DNA from: Dirofilaria immitis | Lineage: Eukaryota > Nematoda > Chromadorea > Rhabditida > Onchocercidae | NCBI GenBank assembly: GCA_024305405.1 | Contig: JAKNDB010000087.1 | Span: forward strand, 7,008,501 to 7,072,500 | Reading direction: 5' to 3' | DNA: 64,000 bases | Shown: one piece after another, positions 13,204 through 35,200 of the stretch | How the letters are laid out: every line of letters starts with the position of its first letter | Position numbering within the stretch: the stretch's first letter is position 1 | Notes under the pieces: model-generated | What the model was told of the DNA's origin: nothing | Seen by the model: only the letters and a program-made list of their open reading frames with translations | Databases searched by the model: none | Position numbers and translations under genes: made by a program

Positions 13204-15781
13204 TTTTACATAGTTCTTTGACAAAACCAAAATAGTAAGAAATTATTCCGAGAGCAAAGCAACAAATTCTCTCTTCGCTAGAAAAAAATCTCAATTTCTG
13301 AATACTTCCTGATAGTTTCACATTCCCTCCCAATATAAACTTTTTCTTACGAATCAAAATGTAACTTCGCCAACTACAGTCATCTTGAATTTCGTCGATT
13401 TCTCCTGAGTCGCGTCGAATTTTTTGCTGTATTTCAACAAAAATAATTACTTTTCAGCTTCGATAAAATTGAAAGAAATAATTATATCTATAAGCTTACC
13501 TTGCGCTTGTGTGTCAGGTCAATTTGTCTTGCAATTCCTGTCTTCCGGTGTATGATCGAGTTTCAATAATAGCAAAAATATGACTCTAAAAACTCCAGCA
13601 AATTTGTAGATATTATCTGATAATAATATCATGTGAAAGATATTACCTAATAATTCAAAGAAAAATGAAAAAGACAAAACTACTAAGCAGCTTACTGGCA
13701 AAAACAATCAGTTATTATTTTCTATTCTTGAACCGATTGACACAACAATGACAAAAAATACAGGAGTGAAAAATATACAAAATTACGTCAATAAAGGAAA
13801 CGCCAAGAACGCCAATTGGCGACGGCGCATCACCAATACAAGCGCCACGTTATTGTTTTCGTTTTTCCTTTTTCCATTAGATGCGCAAAAGTGCTGTTTG
13901 TCTGAAATGATTTTTTTTCTTAATAGTACATCCATTTCTGCAGAAAAACAAAATGAAATGACGTAATAATTATAGAAATATAATAGCAATTCGTCTAGAA
14001 GCTTTCCATTTTCAAAACGAATTAATTAACTCTCTTCCACTGATTCTAATTATTTATCTAAATCCTTCCTATTCTTGCTGATATCTTGCCCGTCTTTAAT
14101 GGAGCATAAAACAAATATTTCTGTAGTAACCTGAAATAATACCACAAGTTATTGACATGTAGAATGAAAGAATTCGAACTCATTCCATATCTCAAACTTT
14201 CCCATTCTTCATCCCACTTTTTCTGAATTCAGTATCGCATCTATTCGAATGAATCAATTTGACGTATAGTAATCCAAGAAAGTAATACAGCTAATACATC
14301 GAACTTTTTGCCAAAAATCAAATTGTATGTTGCGAGTGGATGGATTTGAGCAAAGGACAATCATTGTTAAGCAGCGATATATATCAAAATGAATATCGGC
14401 TTATTCTTTTCAAACTATGTAGATTATATCCATCTCCAACAGCAAATAATATTATTTATCTCAGCAAAAATTTAAGATCAACATTAAATATTTCAAAATA
14501 TTAATTTTAAATCAACTCTGCCGTAACTAAGCCACTCAGATTTTAAGCTTCAATTCGATAATAATGAAACGAGCGTGCCAGAAAGATATAATAAGTCATA
14601 CGGGTTTTCGGCCTAAATCTGAAAATAATAAAACAAGTGCTTTAAGTAAATGTTACTAATATTTCTTTTCATAAAAATGAAAAGAGTCAATAGAAGAAAT
14701 TAATGAATTTAAAATTTCTATGTCGCATAAAAGTTTTCTTAATTAAAAATTTGCAAGAATGATTTAATCAAAGATATATGAAAAGATAAATTCACGAGAA
14801 AATTTACACAAAATTTACGAATAATTGGTATTTTTCTACTGCATGCTTCATTATCGCTTGGCATGCGTATTTCCCTAACCCATCTCTTTTGACAAATTGA
14901 ACTTTATCTAACTTGATGTATATCCCGATTGTCACAATTCCCGAATGCCACAGTTGCTGGAAAATAGTATTGCATAGCTAACTAATGGATAAATAGTATT
15001 TAAATGAATAAAGAGAAATAAGCCGACTGATGACGTAGCAACATAGATTAGTAATCAATTAATCAGTTAATCAGCTGTATCATCCGACAGTGACAACTGT
15101 AAATAGTAAGACGTTGTCCCTAACGCTTTCAATGATCGCAAATAAAAAAAAAAAGAAAAAAAAACGACTGAGGTGATGAAACTATTAATGTTGTCAGGAA
15201 TCCACTTGCTTATTCCCTTTGCAATTTTAAGTGTGAACTACTCTGAAAAAGACAGACGAATGAATTCATCCACAAAAATCATATTTATCACTTATTTCGA
15301 TATCTTTCATTAAATGCAAAAATATAAATTGAAGCCTAAAATATTTCTACAACGGCTGACCTACGCAGAGGTTAGGTTAAATAGCTTAGCCGATTGTATC
15401 TAATGCCGTGATATTGGTGGGAGGATTCGAAATGACTCATCGATCTGAGGAGGTGAAACTGTAAAGATGTTTGAAGGATAGTATCATTTTTATGGCAAAC
15501 GAATGGGAAAGGTGTTTTATCGGTAGCAATCATTATCACTAGACGAACCAATGGGCAGAGCAAATCAAAAAATAGGTAAAAATGATTACAGTAAGGGTAA
15601 GGTATGATAATAGAGTAGCGTCAACAACAGTAACTTTATACTTAAAGCGTCTATACGAACGAAGAAAATGAACAGATCAATTCCTTCCTATTGCTGAGCC
15701 CTTTAATTCATCTCACTTCTTTAAAATCAACATTGAAATGCTGCTACCGCTGTTACGTAGAAAATAATCAATATTTTAATG

Positions 15782-15867
15782 TGTCTCTTCCTTCTCTCCT
15801 TTACCTCTCTCCTTTCTCTCTCTCCCTCTCTCCTTCTACTTCTCTCCTTCTTCTCTCCCTCTCTTTA
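15782..15867 (+). repeat. pyrimidine-rich (CT) low-complexity tract
   Basis: About 85 bases made almost entirely of C and T on the plus strand (repeated CTCTCC, TCTCTC and CTTCTC units). It lies in the non-genic region left of MNK. It is an imperfect CT microsatellite and could form unusual DNA structure; no function is shown. Confidence 0.9.
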
Positions 15868-17689
15868 AGAGTACAGATGTTGGAAATGTAAGGAGTGTAG
15901 GAACTGGCAGTGCTCAGAGGTTACTGGGAATCTGAAATGCTTATGTTGTTTATTTGTTTATTCTTTTAACTATTCATTCTAAAAGTTCAAATGTAAAATG
16001 ATAATACGAAAAGATAGGAGAGACAATGAATCTACTATCTTTCAACTATTTTTTTGATGCATAAAAATTTACAACAGTTAAGAGAAACTCGGAGTCGAGA
16101 CCACTGATTGAAGAAAATGAACTTGATTGAATCGTGGGATTTGTTGTATGAATCTCAGATTAGAGAATATTATCATATCACAATATATAATCTTATCAGC
16201 ACAACCCTTCCTCTAAATTCGGATCAGTTGCTTCATCAGAATACATTGACGTCATTCTCTTGCGCCAATATGAAATATCGTTGTCTGTTCTTAAATTAGA
16301 ATCAAAGGGTTCTTGATTGTGATGGGATAATATAGTCAATCTATGGACAGATTCGGCGAAAATCCTTCAATAATCGAAAGATGGATGTGTTCTAGCCATG
16401 TTATCAATAAGCGCATTGGGAGATTTATACAACGATGTACTGGCTGAAAACCGAGATTTTAAGAATTTATACAATCATTTACTGAATTAATGATTGAATT
16501 TTTTTCTCCCTCTGCAGACAGAAGTAACTAAAATGAGCTGAAGATCGTTTATCGATAATGATAAAGGTATGAAATTTTTTAAATGAAATGAACTGCAATG
16601 ACAAGCAATCCTTTAGTTGTTATGAAAAAAACTCAATGGTTGTCACCATGAAAAAATCCCAACGGAATTCAAGTTGACAAATTTGAAAATTACACCGATT
16701 ATTTCAGGAAATTTTAGTTGATCCTTTGGATCAAAAATTTTTTTCTTCGGTTTTGTTGACCATATATTTTTCATATATGATTTTAGCAGTTTATATCCTT
16801 TTAAGCACAAATTTTACCTAATCAGTAAATAAATTAAATTACGAATATTTTTGAAACAAATGTGCATATTTAGCTTAACACCCAGGAAATGCTACCGAGA
16901 AACAGATGACCGGTCAAAGCGAGACTATGTTTTCGTTGTACAAGAATGCTCACGAACAGTTAAAAGACGAAAATTTCTCCTTCCGTTCAATTCCGAAAAA
17001 TAATTGAATATTCTCACTCCTTGCTCCTAAATTTCGATCGGAACCACTGAACTATCGACCCATGCATTCACACTTTTTCAGATTAAAGCTGCTCAGATTC
17101 AAACAGGTAAGTTTGAATGCTTGATTTAGCAGTTTAATCAAAGTTTAATAAGTCTTCTTATTTCGAAATCGCTCCTTCCATCTTCCACATATTACAAGTC
17201 TGCCTCTCGAAAACCAAAGATTCTATTCCCAATTTTTACGGCTTTTTCTAGTCCAAACATTCAGTATATGTAGTAGTGTAACCAAAATGGTTTTAGAGAA
17301 TTTTGATTCTTACTACATTTCAACTTGATAGCAAAATTCATATTTTCTTTTATGTCTTATAAAATAGGTACAGATAGACTAACTTCTAGAAATCATGGTA
17401 AGCTCAAAATACATCAATTCCTTCAATTTTTCAAACAAACAAGCTGCATCAAATATGTATTTTATATTCAAGAAATTATCATATATAAAAGCAAAGATAA
17501 AATTTTAAGGAAATAAACGTATAATAAACAAATGAAAATGTCCTTTCCTAATCAAAAATATGAGCTATTCTTAGTTGGTACCAGAATTACTATTGGTTTT
17601 ATCAATAATTAGTGGATTTATAAGGAAGAATATATATGCGCTGCTAGTGAAATTTAGCTAATTTTTGTTTTGCATCACTTTATTTGAAG

Positions 17690-17825
17690 ACCCACTGCTG
17701 CAAGACCGCTTGTTAAAGATTTAGCGCATGTTGCTTTGGAAAGTGGATATGGAAATTCTTTAAAAAGGAGATGTGGGGAACTGATATTGACTTTCAGATC
17801 CATCACTAAATTCTTAAGACTTTAA
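17690..17825 (+). other. possible orphan terminal exon on plus strand
   Basis: After an AAG acceptor-like site at 17687-17689, one frame runs 44 codons to TAA at 17823-17825. Its composition is more protein-like than its surroundings (begins PTAARPLVKDLAHVALESGY). Upstream on the same strand a small segment, 17083-17107, is bounded by TTTTTCAG and GTAAGT. I could not chain them into a gene or assign a family. It could be a small unrecognised gene, a noncoding transcript, or chance. Confidence 0.22.
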
Positions 17826-19936
17826 AGAGAATATAATGTTTTAATTTTAATTCTCGAAGCAAGGATATTTAGGACACAAAATACCGAAAAACGAAATCCA
17901 TTCATACAATAATATAAGATAAACCAAAAAATGAAACAAACGTACTAACAACCTAAAAAAAATGAAATACGTTAGAAGTGTTAACTGACATAAATAAATA
18001 TATAACAGAATATAAGCTTTAAATTATCAAGACCGAAATCAAGAAAATACAGATTAGAAACAGATATTTTGAAATCCACAAATATAAAGGCCCAGATTAT
18101 ACTATTTTATTATAGAATTTATATTTCCCTTCCTTGAAAATACAAAGATAACCTAGATTATTCGAAACTACGTGATACTCCCACAACAAAAATCAAAAAC
18201 AGGTGAAAATGGGCCCATGACATGGCAACTTAGGTTAAGTTGGATATATAAAAAACCAAAAAATGAACAGCTTCAAATAAACCCATAATGGATCAAATTA
18301 AAGCACCGAAAAAGACATCTCAGTAAACAAAAACATTTATCAAGTAAGAACAAACTATTAACTGAGTGAAGGTGGTTATATTCACGACGCCTTAATTTGA
18401 TGTCAAAAGGGAGAACAAAAGACACATATTGACGGTAACACCTATAGATAAATATTCATTAACTCCTGGAAAATACACTGCTTTAGAAGAAAGTAAATTC
18501 CGCAATCTCTTCATGAATCATCAATTTAACAATGGCAAAAATGAAAAAATTAACATAGAAAATAGCGCTGATAATATTTTGGACGAAAAATTATACATTC
18601 AATTATCAAGCGTTTCAAATGTTTTATGAAAACATACCATGTTTACACAATGACATTTGCTCAATTACACAAAATGGCCTTTCTGTACATTAACAGTAAT
18701 CAAATAACAAAAGAAATGTAACAATATGTACAATCAAGTTTGGAGATATTCTATGTTCAACCAGAGTATTTTACTAGAATATGTGTACAGAACACAAGAC
18801 TGACTAATATTTTAACAGGAAAATGATTATCACCGACTATTTTAGAAAACTTTAATTCCAAAATTTTAATCTCTTCGAATCATTTAACATTTAAATGAGA
18901 AATAAAATAAAAATTTGAATAATAATATGAAAAACGCTTCGAAAACAGCAAAATATACATAGAAATGCATATATTGTGGGAAAAAATGTCAGAGCAAAGA
19001 TTTAGTTTAAAAATTATTCGTGGTAGTAATAAGCAAATAAGGACCCAATTGTTTAATTCTAAAAAAATCAAAGAAATATTATGAAAAATGAAATCATTTG
19101 TTCAATCATTCAAAATCAAGATCACACAAAGAGATGCGTGAAAAAATAGCGAGAAGGACCTACTGCTAAACCAAAACAAATTAACCTGAACTTTTCTTTA
19201 GTCATATTAAAGCCATTATAGTCATTTTTAACGTAATAATGCTAGCATAACTGCAAGTTCAAAATAACTTCTATAAGAATATTCGTAGTGAATTCACGAT
19301 TCTATAACATTAAATTCATTCCATGAATTGACAAGAAAAATGGCTTTGACAAATCCAATTAAAAAATTGGAGAAGATATGCAAAAAAACCATTCAACATT
19401 TTGTATGTTTGATCAAAGACAAAATGAAGAACTTAACAAAAAAGGCCAATAAATAAAGGCTATTTCGTGAAAAATCTAAAAAAAAAAGATCTGTTCCTTT
19501 CGAATCAAGTGATTCTTCCTACTACATTCGTGTTGTAATTCTTACTTGTATACAGTCCCTAGTTTTTCGACGATAAAAAACATTTCGATAAGTGAGTTTG
19601 AATTAATTGAATTTTAAAAGATCATAAAAATAAAATCAAAATAAAAAGACCAAAATTAAGTCTGATAATTCCAGAAAACACAATAATAAATATACAAATA
19701 ATAAAAACTATAGAATGAACAGCAGGCAATGTAAACAAACGAATACTTACTCCATCTTTAGTTGTGTGCTTTTATTTAATCCAAATGCGGGTTTTTCTGA
19801 AGCTACGGTTGTACGATATTTCATGGGCTAAACTTGGGATTACTTCAACAGATTTGGATGACAGCTCACGATGGATTCGAAAAAAAGCGCTGGAGAAGTA
19901 CTTCTGCGGGTCGACTCGAATAATTTCCGCAATCTA

Positions 19937-28986
<9,050 letters not shown>

Positions 28987-30668
28987 CTAAAAAACCATAA
29001 AATTAAAACATATTAAGAACATATTTTTTTAAAAATATGTACATTTCGAAGAAAAAAATAACAAATAATGTCATAAAAATATCATTTTATGGTAATTGAA
29101 AACACTTATTCTAAGATGTCAAATATCATAAGTTCAAAGCGTTATTAGGAGCTCAGGAAAATCGAAGGGATATGGTCTTTATCACTATTGTCAGTACCAT
29201 TGCCACTGTATGAGCATTAGTATATCTTTAATTCTAGGTGAAAACAAAAAATTTCCTTTTTTAATTTTTTTATTTTCTATCAAAAATTTTAATAAAACGA
29301 GATAGAATTCCCTGAACTTTTCAGAATCTCTAATTATTAAAAAGAATTTCATACTACATATGTACCCCTTTCCCAACTACTTTCTGCTAAAGTATTAAAT
29401 CAATGGAATAGAAAAGTAAATGAAGAGACTACGCTTATTTCAATTAACTAATCCAAAAAAGAAAATACAACAAACAAACGAATTATAAATCACTCAAACT
29501 TAATGTAATTAATTGGAAGTAGAGCTGTCACAAGTATGCACTTCTAATTTATTTACGAAGCCATACGTTCACCCATATTTTTCTTACAGTATGTATTTGC
29601 GATACACACATATTCACAGCTTTTTGTCAGTTTGAAACAACATTTAAATCTTTATATAAATAATGAAAGTTGACAAAGGTTCCTTATTAATGCACGTGTG
29701 CGGTATTAAATTAGCACAATTTTAAACCAAATATGGAGATCTGAAAAAATGGCATTTCAGGATTTGCATTTAATTTTTGTTATTAAAATTGCTCCAGAAA
29801 CTCAACAACTAGATTTGGATATATTGTCGCAAACAGAAAAGAAAGAATGCCAATACAGCTTCCTCTAATTTCAATGTGCAAATGAATTCTATCTGGTACC
29901 AAAACGCACTTTTTTACAAAATGGAAAATCAAATTTTCTGAAGGCTTTATTAATCAATAATCGAAAACTGTTATGTCATATAAAGAAAAGATTAAAAATG
30001 GTCGCAAGAATTCTAAACTTTATGTAACGAACAACTTATAATATTAAATTCTGTTCCTCATTTCCTAATAATCAGTCACTCTTTTTTAATCCGGTTCTTT
30101 TCTCTCGACAGAACTAAATGAAAATACAACTCAACTGTTGAGGTTTGTCTGGATAAGTTTTCAAAATTCAAAAAGTCTTTGTTATTCAGTCGTTATCGAA
30201 ATAAGTTCAATCTAATTCACTACAAAAGCAACTATGAAAATCCGAAGAATAAAAATAGCGAAAACTAATAATGAAGTCAAAAAGAAAACAAGAAAGCCAA
30301 GAAACACTGGATATTGAATATTTACTTTGCCGAATTATGTCATCGCTAATAAGTACTTTCTAAGCGATCAAAACTGTTTCTAGATATGATATTTTTCTCA
30401 TCTCTCAACAGTGAACGAAAATATTTAATTAAGAAGATTCCAAGAGAAGACAGTTATTATTTTTTCATTCAAAATTATTTCTTTATTCAAGTAAAAACTG
30501 TCTCGAGCTTCTGATTAGAGCAAAAACGATGAATGAGACGATGATATTTATTTTACACACCAACAAATCGATAATACTGTTTAGTTTTTTCAAGTTATTA
30601 AATTATTTTAAAAATTATATTTTGAAACACTTAATTCTGCGTTAATACTGCAAATTAGAGCTTCCTTC

Positions 30669-30704
30669 AAATAAAGGAAAGGATTTATTTCCTTTCCTTT
30701 ATTT
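30669..30704. repeat. 15-bp perfect inverted repeat, 6-base loop
   Basis: AAATAAAGGAAAGGA (30669-30683) is the exact reverse complement of 30690-30704. It is a strong stem-loop in the non-genic region upstream of MNK, with no adjoining gene end. Confidence 0.9.
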
Positions 30705-32220
30705 TCCATATCAAATACTATTCTTTCACTTCACAGTCATTCCTTCCTCATATATTTGTTTCGTTAATCCTCAACTAAAAAAAAATCCATTGAAGTCCAG
30801 GAAGATTGCAGAAACAAGTTTATCAAATAGCGCGCAGTTTCCTCAATCTACCAGTCTCTTACTGCAGTATTTCTAGGACTCTCTACAAGTAAAAAATTTT
30901 GAATCCTTAAATAATAACATATAATTTTCAAGCAGACCTCGTAACGTTAGTGTCGTCTGAACAGTTTCGAGATAATAAGGCTAAATTATTTCAGTTTGAG
31001 TTGTTTGGTAACCAGATGAATTTCACTCTCACCAACAGTCGTGTATCTCAACCAATAGGATCGTAGTGACTAGTGCACACGAATTCCTTCCTTCGCTAAC
31101 CGAACTCTGCAATGAAATCCAATTAAAATTTTTGAAAGATAAACATTAACAAAAAAAAATATTGCGACACAAGTTTCTATAAAAGACGCAAGTATGGAAA
31201 TAATTTGAAGAAAAAGAAATGCAAAAGTATTATCTGAAATATTACAATAAATATCGTCTTGTTAATGAAAGCCTTTGAAATGATAAGATGTTACTAGTGA
31301 TAGAATATTGAAAATTCAACTGATATTGTGCAAATCAGTAACTCAGCCATATATTTTGACACTATTTAAAACCAAATGCAAATTTATCAAATTTATCACG
31401 AGATCTATTCCAGCGAAAAAAGCTCTGCAATTTGCTTTCTCGTAAGATCAGACATATTGCAGGGAAAGAGAAATTCGAGAATTTTTTAGAAAGACGTAAA
31501 TCTGGAAAAGTATCATAATGTGCAACTAACAGTGACGGTGAAAATTTTTATGGAAACAGGAAAGAGAGGGACAAAATGTATCGAATGAAACACGAGATAG
31601 AATGATAATGATCAATAATCATTTACCTTCTCTCATTGAAAAATAGGTATTTGCTTCAGGACAAAGTCTGTCATACAATATGCTGTTGTTATTTGTATGC
31701 AAATGATATTTAAACAAATACTCGAGCAAAATGGGTAAAAGATTTGTTTATGCGGCGAACAACTTTCCACTCCACTTGTACAAAGTGACTTTACAAAATC
31801 TGATATATCTTGTTGATGTCATTAATTAAATTTTTCCTCAGGAATTTAACATTATTTGAAATTTACACAGAGAACATATCTGATCAAACCAAGCAATCAT
31901 GACAGTTTCTATCTAGTAGCAGCTGAATGGAAACCATTGAATATGACATCTAATAACTATTGTATTGGAAATTATCAAAGATAAAATATCAGTAATAATG
32001 TTCAAAAAAATATTAGTTTCTTTGTGAAAACTGAAATTATAATTTTCGTTCTTCTCCTGATAGAACATAATTTCTTTAATACGGGGCTAAACTTTCATAT
32101 ATAGATAGCGCTTAAATCAGTAGCGTAAACTTCTGAAAAAAAAATAGCGGTGTACAGAAAAATGATATAAGCTAAAGAAATATCCATTTATGTGACAATT
32201 CTATCTATCACATCTACCGA

Positions 32221-32242
32221 TATATATATATATATATATATA
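32221..32242. repeat. (TA)11 microsatellite
   Basis: Uninterrupted TA dinucleotides across 22 bases in the non-genic region between MNK and the hydroxylase gene. Confidence 0.95.
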
Positions 32243-35200
32243 TGTGTGCAAAAAAGAAAAGATGCTTCCAAAGCCAACGATAAATCAGATGTGCGCAATA
32301 TTCTGAGGTAGTTTCCAATCACAATTCTTGTAAAGAGAGGATGATTTTCGCTATAAAATTTTACTCCATGAGATGAATCAAAGTACGACTAAATGCGAAC
32401 TGAATTAATTGTAGATGTGATAAACCAATCAGAATTGTCATATAGATAAAACTATTTAATTGTCATATAGATGAAACTATTTTACGTTTTCTTTCAGTCT
32501 TGCAAGCAATAAGTTCTTTTCTTTTGCGTTGCAAAACATAATGGCACGCGTTCATCAAAATTTGATTTTCGGATTAAAATGGTCAATTGTCATACATCAA
32601 TATTTCCAAGCATACAACTTTGATGATCACTGCAAAAAGATATTGTCCCGAGGTAGTTAGAGAATGAAGGCAATAAGGTATTAACGATGAAATAAATTGG
32701 ATTCGATCCGTATCAACAAACACATAACATATACATCTACATATACAATTATATACATCAAATAAGCACAATTCAACATACTGTTTTCTCTATATTATAT
32801 ATACATATATGCGAATTGTACATTGTACAACGTTGTAATCCTTCTTTTGCAATTCAACACAAAGGTGCAAAATCCTGAAACACATATAAGAAAAGGTTTT
32901 CCAACACTAATTATTGATAGAACTGACTCGCTCACTCCCTCCTATTCCAATTCAAAATGTAGTTAACATCTTATACAATATTTCAGGCACCATACCAAAT
33001 CAAACGAGGGAAAAGGAAGATATCATTTTTGCGTACCCTCTTGTCACTGCCCGAAGAGTGAGTGTTTTATAAATCAATGAAACGTCGAAATTTCGAAAAA
33101 AAAAACGTGACAGGATAGTTGATATATAGCTTATACAATTATTGCTTTCCCTATATATTGAATGATTAACATTAGTCATTATCACATTATGATAAAAATA
33201 CTTCTTATATTAAAAAGCAATTTATACGAAATGTATGATAAATAATATATACATATGCATAAGCCAGTAATTAACATTAACAAATCTTCGATTATTCATT
33301 TCGAATGTCTCAAAGAAAATGAAAATCAGAAATGAATAACTGAAAAGGAAATTACGCAATGACTTCTCCTAAATCACACAAAATACTACTCCTCTCCAAA
33401 TTTGAATTTGAAATTGAACTGCAAAAAGTCATCGAATAAATGAGACGAAAATGGCTTTAAATGGAGAAAGGAGAGAGAGATGACGATTTTCAATACGCAC
33501 AGGAAGAAAAAATACAAAAAATAGGCCAAGGAAGGATGGGAAAGAAACAACGAGCTCAAAGAATCGAAAGAGAATCGTCACCTTACAGCAGCGGCAATAG
33601 CGTTGTACAAGCTTTCTGTACAATCGAGAATCTTCCAGAAGCATTGCCTTCCTCAGCGTCTATATTCAACAATCGAGCGGACAACTACCGTGTCAGTCAA
33701 TCAGAGTCGTCCATAATGTAACAATAACTTCTTTGACGAGGGATAGTGGACGTTGTAGGAGAACATTGACGATGAAACAAAAAGAGCCAAACCGTGCAAG
33801 GAAGAAGAGATAACAAGTACCAGCTATGTCTTCGCACCAATGTATACGAATGATAGATACTCCATGTTCATTAACGCAATATGTAAACAACAGGACACTA
33901 CGTGTTTTCGAGGTGACATCAGATGAGAAAGAAGGCGGAAATAGAGAGTTAAAAAGTAGGAGAAGAAGACAAATTATAAAGAAACAAACAATTAGATTAC
34001 TCCTGATTGTATTACAAATTTGGAAATGAAAGAATGATACAGCAATCGGAGAGAGAAATAGACAGATGAGCAAATGGTTGGTAGGAAGGATGATAGAGAA
34101 TGAAGTGGAGGGTTAGATCTATGGTCCCTGGATTATCACTAAAATTCGATCGGACCACCTGTCTCTCTTTCATCAGTTGAAGCATTCATTAATGATCGTC
34201 ATTGTAGGGGACCACGAGAGATTGATTATTCATTGGTAAGACTTTAACATTGATCAAAGATTAAGCAACGTTACATAAAATGTCCGTCCTATTCTGTTTA
34301 TTTTCCCAATATCATTTCTGATACTATCATTTCATAATCTTCAGTGAGTGGCATAATCATGCAGCACTTCGTTGGATGATGGAAAATGTAAAGAAAATTG
34401 AGATGACATGAAATATGTGAAATAGACAATTGAAATGATAATAGTGAAACAAACAGTGTTAATGTGACTGTACCCGTTTTTTTACTTTTTTTTTTCGAAT
34501 GCAAATCTTGGAATGATGAATTTGGTTTCTTTCCTTAGCCTTCTGATAATCCTGTCTAGAATCCGAACAACTCATCTGCTCACATCTGTTATTTCTCCTA
34601 ATCGTTTCTTAACGAGCAATGTTTTAATTGTTAGTTATCATCAGAAGATCAAAAGTTAATTTCACTTTCAAATTTGTGGAATTTTATATGTAGATGAATG
34701 GATGGTGGCTTCCATCTGTAATTTACGAAAGATGTGTTTACTGTCAGTGAAGGATGCATAAATTCCAGGAGTCAAATATCATTTGCATATTATTCTGGTA
34801 GATCATGCTAGGTAAGTAGGATATATTCATTATGAAGCAGATAAATTAGTGCAATTATCAAAGAAAAGGAAACTGCTTGAAAGCGAATGAGAAAACGCTT
34901 ATGACATTTTAAAGCGTGAAAGCATATCGCGTCAAAGTGCAGAGTTTTTCTGCTATTATTAGCTAGCGTATTTTATAAATTTAAATGCTTGTGTTGATGT
35001 TTAATAAACTTGATAATTAATTGGTTCGGATAAAGATTTTCTACAAGTTTCAAGTTAGCAGTTCGACAATTTTCCCTTTCATCTATTTAATCAAGTACGA
35101 GATCTCTATTACGGAGTCTTCAATAATACATGATAATTTCTTTATTAAAGATTCACGGACGGTCATTCTCGATTATCAGAAAAAGTAAATTGTGAGACAA

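Larger units (their letters stand above)
13204..19936. other. 6.7-kb stretch with no secure gene
   Basis: Lies between the 5' end of the FHA/PHD gene and the 3' end of the MNK gene, both leftward. It must hold the FHA/PHD promoter and the MNK 3' UTR. A pyrimidine-rich tract (15782-15867) and isolated splice-like fragments on the plus strand (for example 17080-17107 and 17690-17825) are described separately. Open frames elsewhere are short, AT-rich and without recognisable motifs. Confidence 0.6.

Noticed and set aside
18429..18629. 66-codon plus-strand frame (MTVTPIDKYSLTPGK...)
   Set aside because: No splice partners, no motif, and it lies in very AT-rich DNA probably belonging to the region 3' of MNK; chance is sufficient.
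19741..19936. Longer MNK C-terminal exon reading into 19750-19936
   Set aside because: A second frame is open here, but it needs an acceptor internal to the TTTTTAG-led exon. The frame from 19993 ends at a stop at 19937-19939 and keeps phase with exon 20607-20329.
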